DNA of 5,512 nucleotides from JBOICV01 sp050740255 (GTDB lineage Bacteria; Pseudomonadota; Gammaproteobacteria; Nevskiales; JBOICV01), in NCBI GenBank assembly GCA_050740255.1, contig JBOICV010000074.1, positions 1-5,512 of the forward strand, given 5' to 3'. Of the stretch, positions 4,405-5,512 are shown piece after piece. Position 1 is the stretch's first letter. Every line of letters starts with the position of its first letter. The notes under the pieces were generated by a model. The model ran no database searches. It was not told the origin of the DNA and was given only the letters and a program-made list of their open reading frames with translations. The position numbers were made by a program, and so were the translations under genes.

Positions 4405-5512
4405 TTACTTCACCAGCGTATTCAGATCGAAGATCGGCAGCAGAATCGCCAGCACGATCAAAAGCACAATGCCGCCCATGGTCAGAATCAGCAAGGGCTC
4501 GAAAATCCCCATCAGGCTGGCGACCAGAGTTTCCACTTCGCGCTCCTGATGCTGGGCCGCGCGCTCCAGCATTTCACCCAACTCGCCGGACGTCTCGCCG
4601 TTGGCGATCAAGTGCATGGTGATGGGCGGGAATAGCTTTTCCACGCTCAGCGCGCGATGAATGGTGGAGCCTTCACGCACGCGCTCGGAAGCAACTTCAA
4701 TCGCGTTGCGCATCGGCAGGTTGGTGACGACCTTGCCGGAGATGCGTAAGGCTTCCAGTACCGGCACGCCGCTGTTGACGAGAATGCTGAGCGTGCGCGC
4801 AAAGCGGCCGGTGTTGACGCCGCGCGTGAGACGACCGATTAACGGCAGCCGCAGATAGTTCCGATGCACCCGCCGCCGGAAGTCCTCGCCACGCATGGCG
4901 ACGCGCCAGGCGAACCCGGCGGCGATTATCAACACCAGCAGGGCCCAGCCGTAATCGCGCAGAAAATCGGAAAGCGCAATCAGGCCGCGCGTCAGCGGGG
5001 GCAGGGTGGCGCGGATGCTTTCAAACACGGCGACGATATCCGGCACGACCTTGGCGAGCAGGGCCGTTACCACGCCGATGGCGACCACGGTCAGAATGAT
5101 TGGATAGAACAGTGCGATCTGCACTTTCTGCCGCAATTGCTGCTGGGTTTCAACGTAATCCGCCAGTCGTTCCAGAATGCCGTCCAGATGGCCTGAGTGC
5201 TCGCCGGCGGCGACCGTGGCGAGGTAGATTTCAGGGAAAGTTTGGGGGAAGTCACCCAAGGCCTCCGCCAGCGAATGGCCCTCTGTTACTTTGGAACGTA
5301 TACCCAGCACGATGCGCTGGGTTTTGCGGCTGTCGGTTTGCTGGGCGGTGGCCTGCAACGCGGTTTCCAGCGGCAGGCCGGCGCGCACCAGCGTCGCCAA
5401 CTGGCGGGTAAACAAGGCCAGCTCCGTAACACTCATGCGGTTGCCGAGCTTGAAGTGCAGCCCGCGACCACGCTCTTGCTTGCCCTCGACCACACTGACT
5501 TCGAGCGGGGTC
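4405..5512 (-). CDS. gspF: Type II secretion system inner membrane protein GspF (N-terminus outside window)
   Basis: The frame is open to the right edge; 368 residues are visible of a family of about 400, so roughly the first 40-60 are missing. The GTG at 5493 is internal: the codons upstream read TPLEVS, matching the family's usual GLTPLEV stretch. GspF is the polytopic platform protein that, with the ATPase GspE and GspL/GspM, drives pseudopilus assembly for protein secretion across the outer membrane. Two repeated GspF domains are visible (about residues 33-156 and 236-359), with LFTRQLATLVRAGLPLETAL and AGEHSGHLDGILERLADY in the first, and FARTLSILVNSGVPVLEAL and ANGETSGELGEMLERAA in the second. 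Three hydrophobic spans (about 133-155, 187-205, 339-360) fit the family topology. The ending LLPIFDLNTLVK favours GspF over the pilus homologue PilC. Its promoter and probably gspE lie beyond the edge. Confidence 0.94.
   Translation of the reverse strand, partial: TPLEVSVVEGKQERGRGLHFKLGNRMSVTELALFTRQLATLVRAGLPLETALQATAQQTDSRKTQRIVLGIRSKVTEGHSLAEALGDFPQTFPEIYLATVAAGEHSGHLDGILERLADYVETQQQLRQKVQIALFYPIILTVVAIGVVTALLAKVVPDIVAVFESIRATLPPLTRGLIALSDFLRDYGWALLVLIIAAGFAWRVAMRGEDFRRRVHRNYLRLPLIGRLTRGVNTGRFARTLSILVNSGVPVLEALRISGKVVTNLPMRNAIEVASERVREGSTIHRALSVEKLFPPITMHLIANGETSGELGEMLERAAQHQEREVETLVASLMGIFEPLLILTMGGIVLLIVLAILLPIFDLNTLVK

Noticed and set aside
4358..4635. Short plus-strand frames over the gspF 3' end
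   Set aside because: They begin within the repeat or just after it and run antisense to gspF, with no ribosome site or family match.
4864..5411. Plus-strand frames of 103 and 110 codons opposite gspF
   Set aside because: They are antisense shadows of a strongly conserved membrane protein gene with no motif of their own.
1..5512. CRISPR arrays, tRNA or rRNA genes, insertion sequences
   Set aside because: No regularly spaced repeats, cloverleaf-like segments, rRNA motifs or transposase frames were seen on either strand.

Overview
The window looks like proteobacterial chromosome, most likely a gammaproteobacterium or a close betaproteobacterial relative. The case rests on the divergent pair maf/yceF and yceD-rpmF-plsX, which is the E. 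coli-type arrangement, on a PlsX whose wording resembles the pseudomonad type, and on a type II secretion GspF. The species cannot be named from the sequence.

Layout: (1) Positions 1-1071 hold the 3' part of a type I restriction endonuclease gene (hsdR), cut by the left edge. (2) Positions 1127-1704 hold a two-gene toxin-antitoxin operon with the toxin first: a RelE/ParE-family toxin overlapping a Phd/YefM-family antitoxin by ATGA. A TATAAT box with an embedded palindrome lies just upstream. (3) On the minus strand, maf/yceF (1716-2303) converges on the antitoxin with an 11-base gap. (4) Positions 2397-4240 hold the plus-strand operon yceD-rpmF-plsX behind a near-consensus promoter that fires almost at the start codon. 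(5) Positions 4241-4404 are non-coding. They carry a possible plsX 3' hairpin, a pair of inverted palindromic repeat units, and a likely intrinsic terminator for the opposing gene. (6) Positions 4405-5512 on the minus strand hold gspF, missing its N-terminus at the right edge.

Functionally, the left third is accessory defence and addiction DNA (restriction plus toxin-antitoxin), with a visible change in base composition between hsdR and the toxin-antitoxin pair. The centre is core housekeeping: nucleotide sanitation, 23S rRNA/ribosome assembly, ribosomal protein L32, and the acyl-phosphate step of phospholipid synthesis. The usual fabH-fabD-fabG-acpP genes do not follow plsX; a repeat-bearing gap and a convergent secretion gene take their place.

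I see no clearly new multi-gene system. The points most worth checking are two promoters that imply nearly leaderless transcripts, the paired palindromic repeat with compensatory base changes, and the broken plsX-fab synteny.
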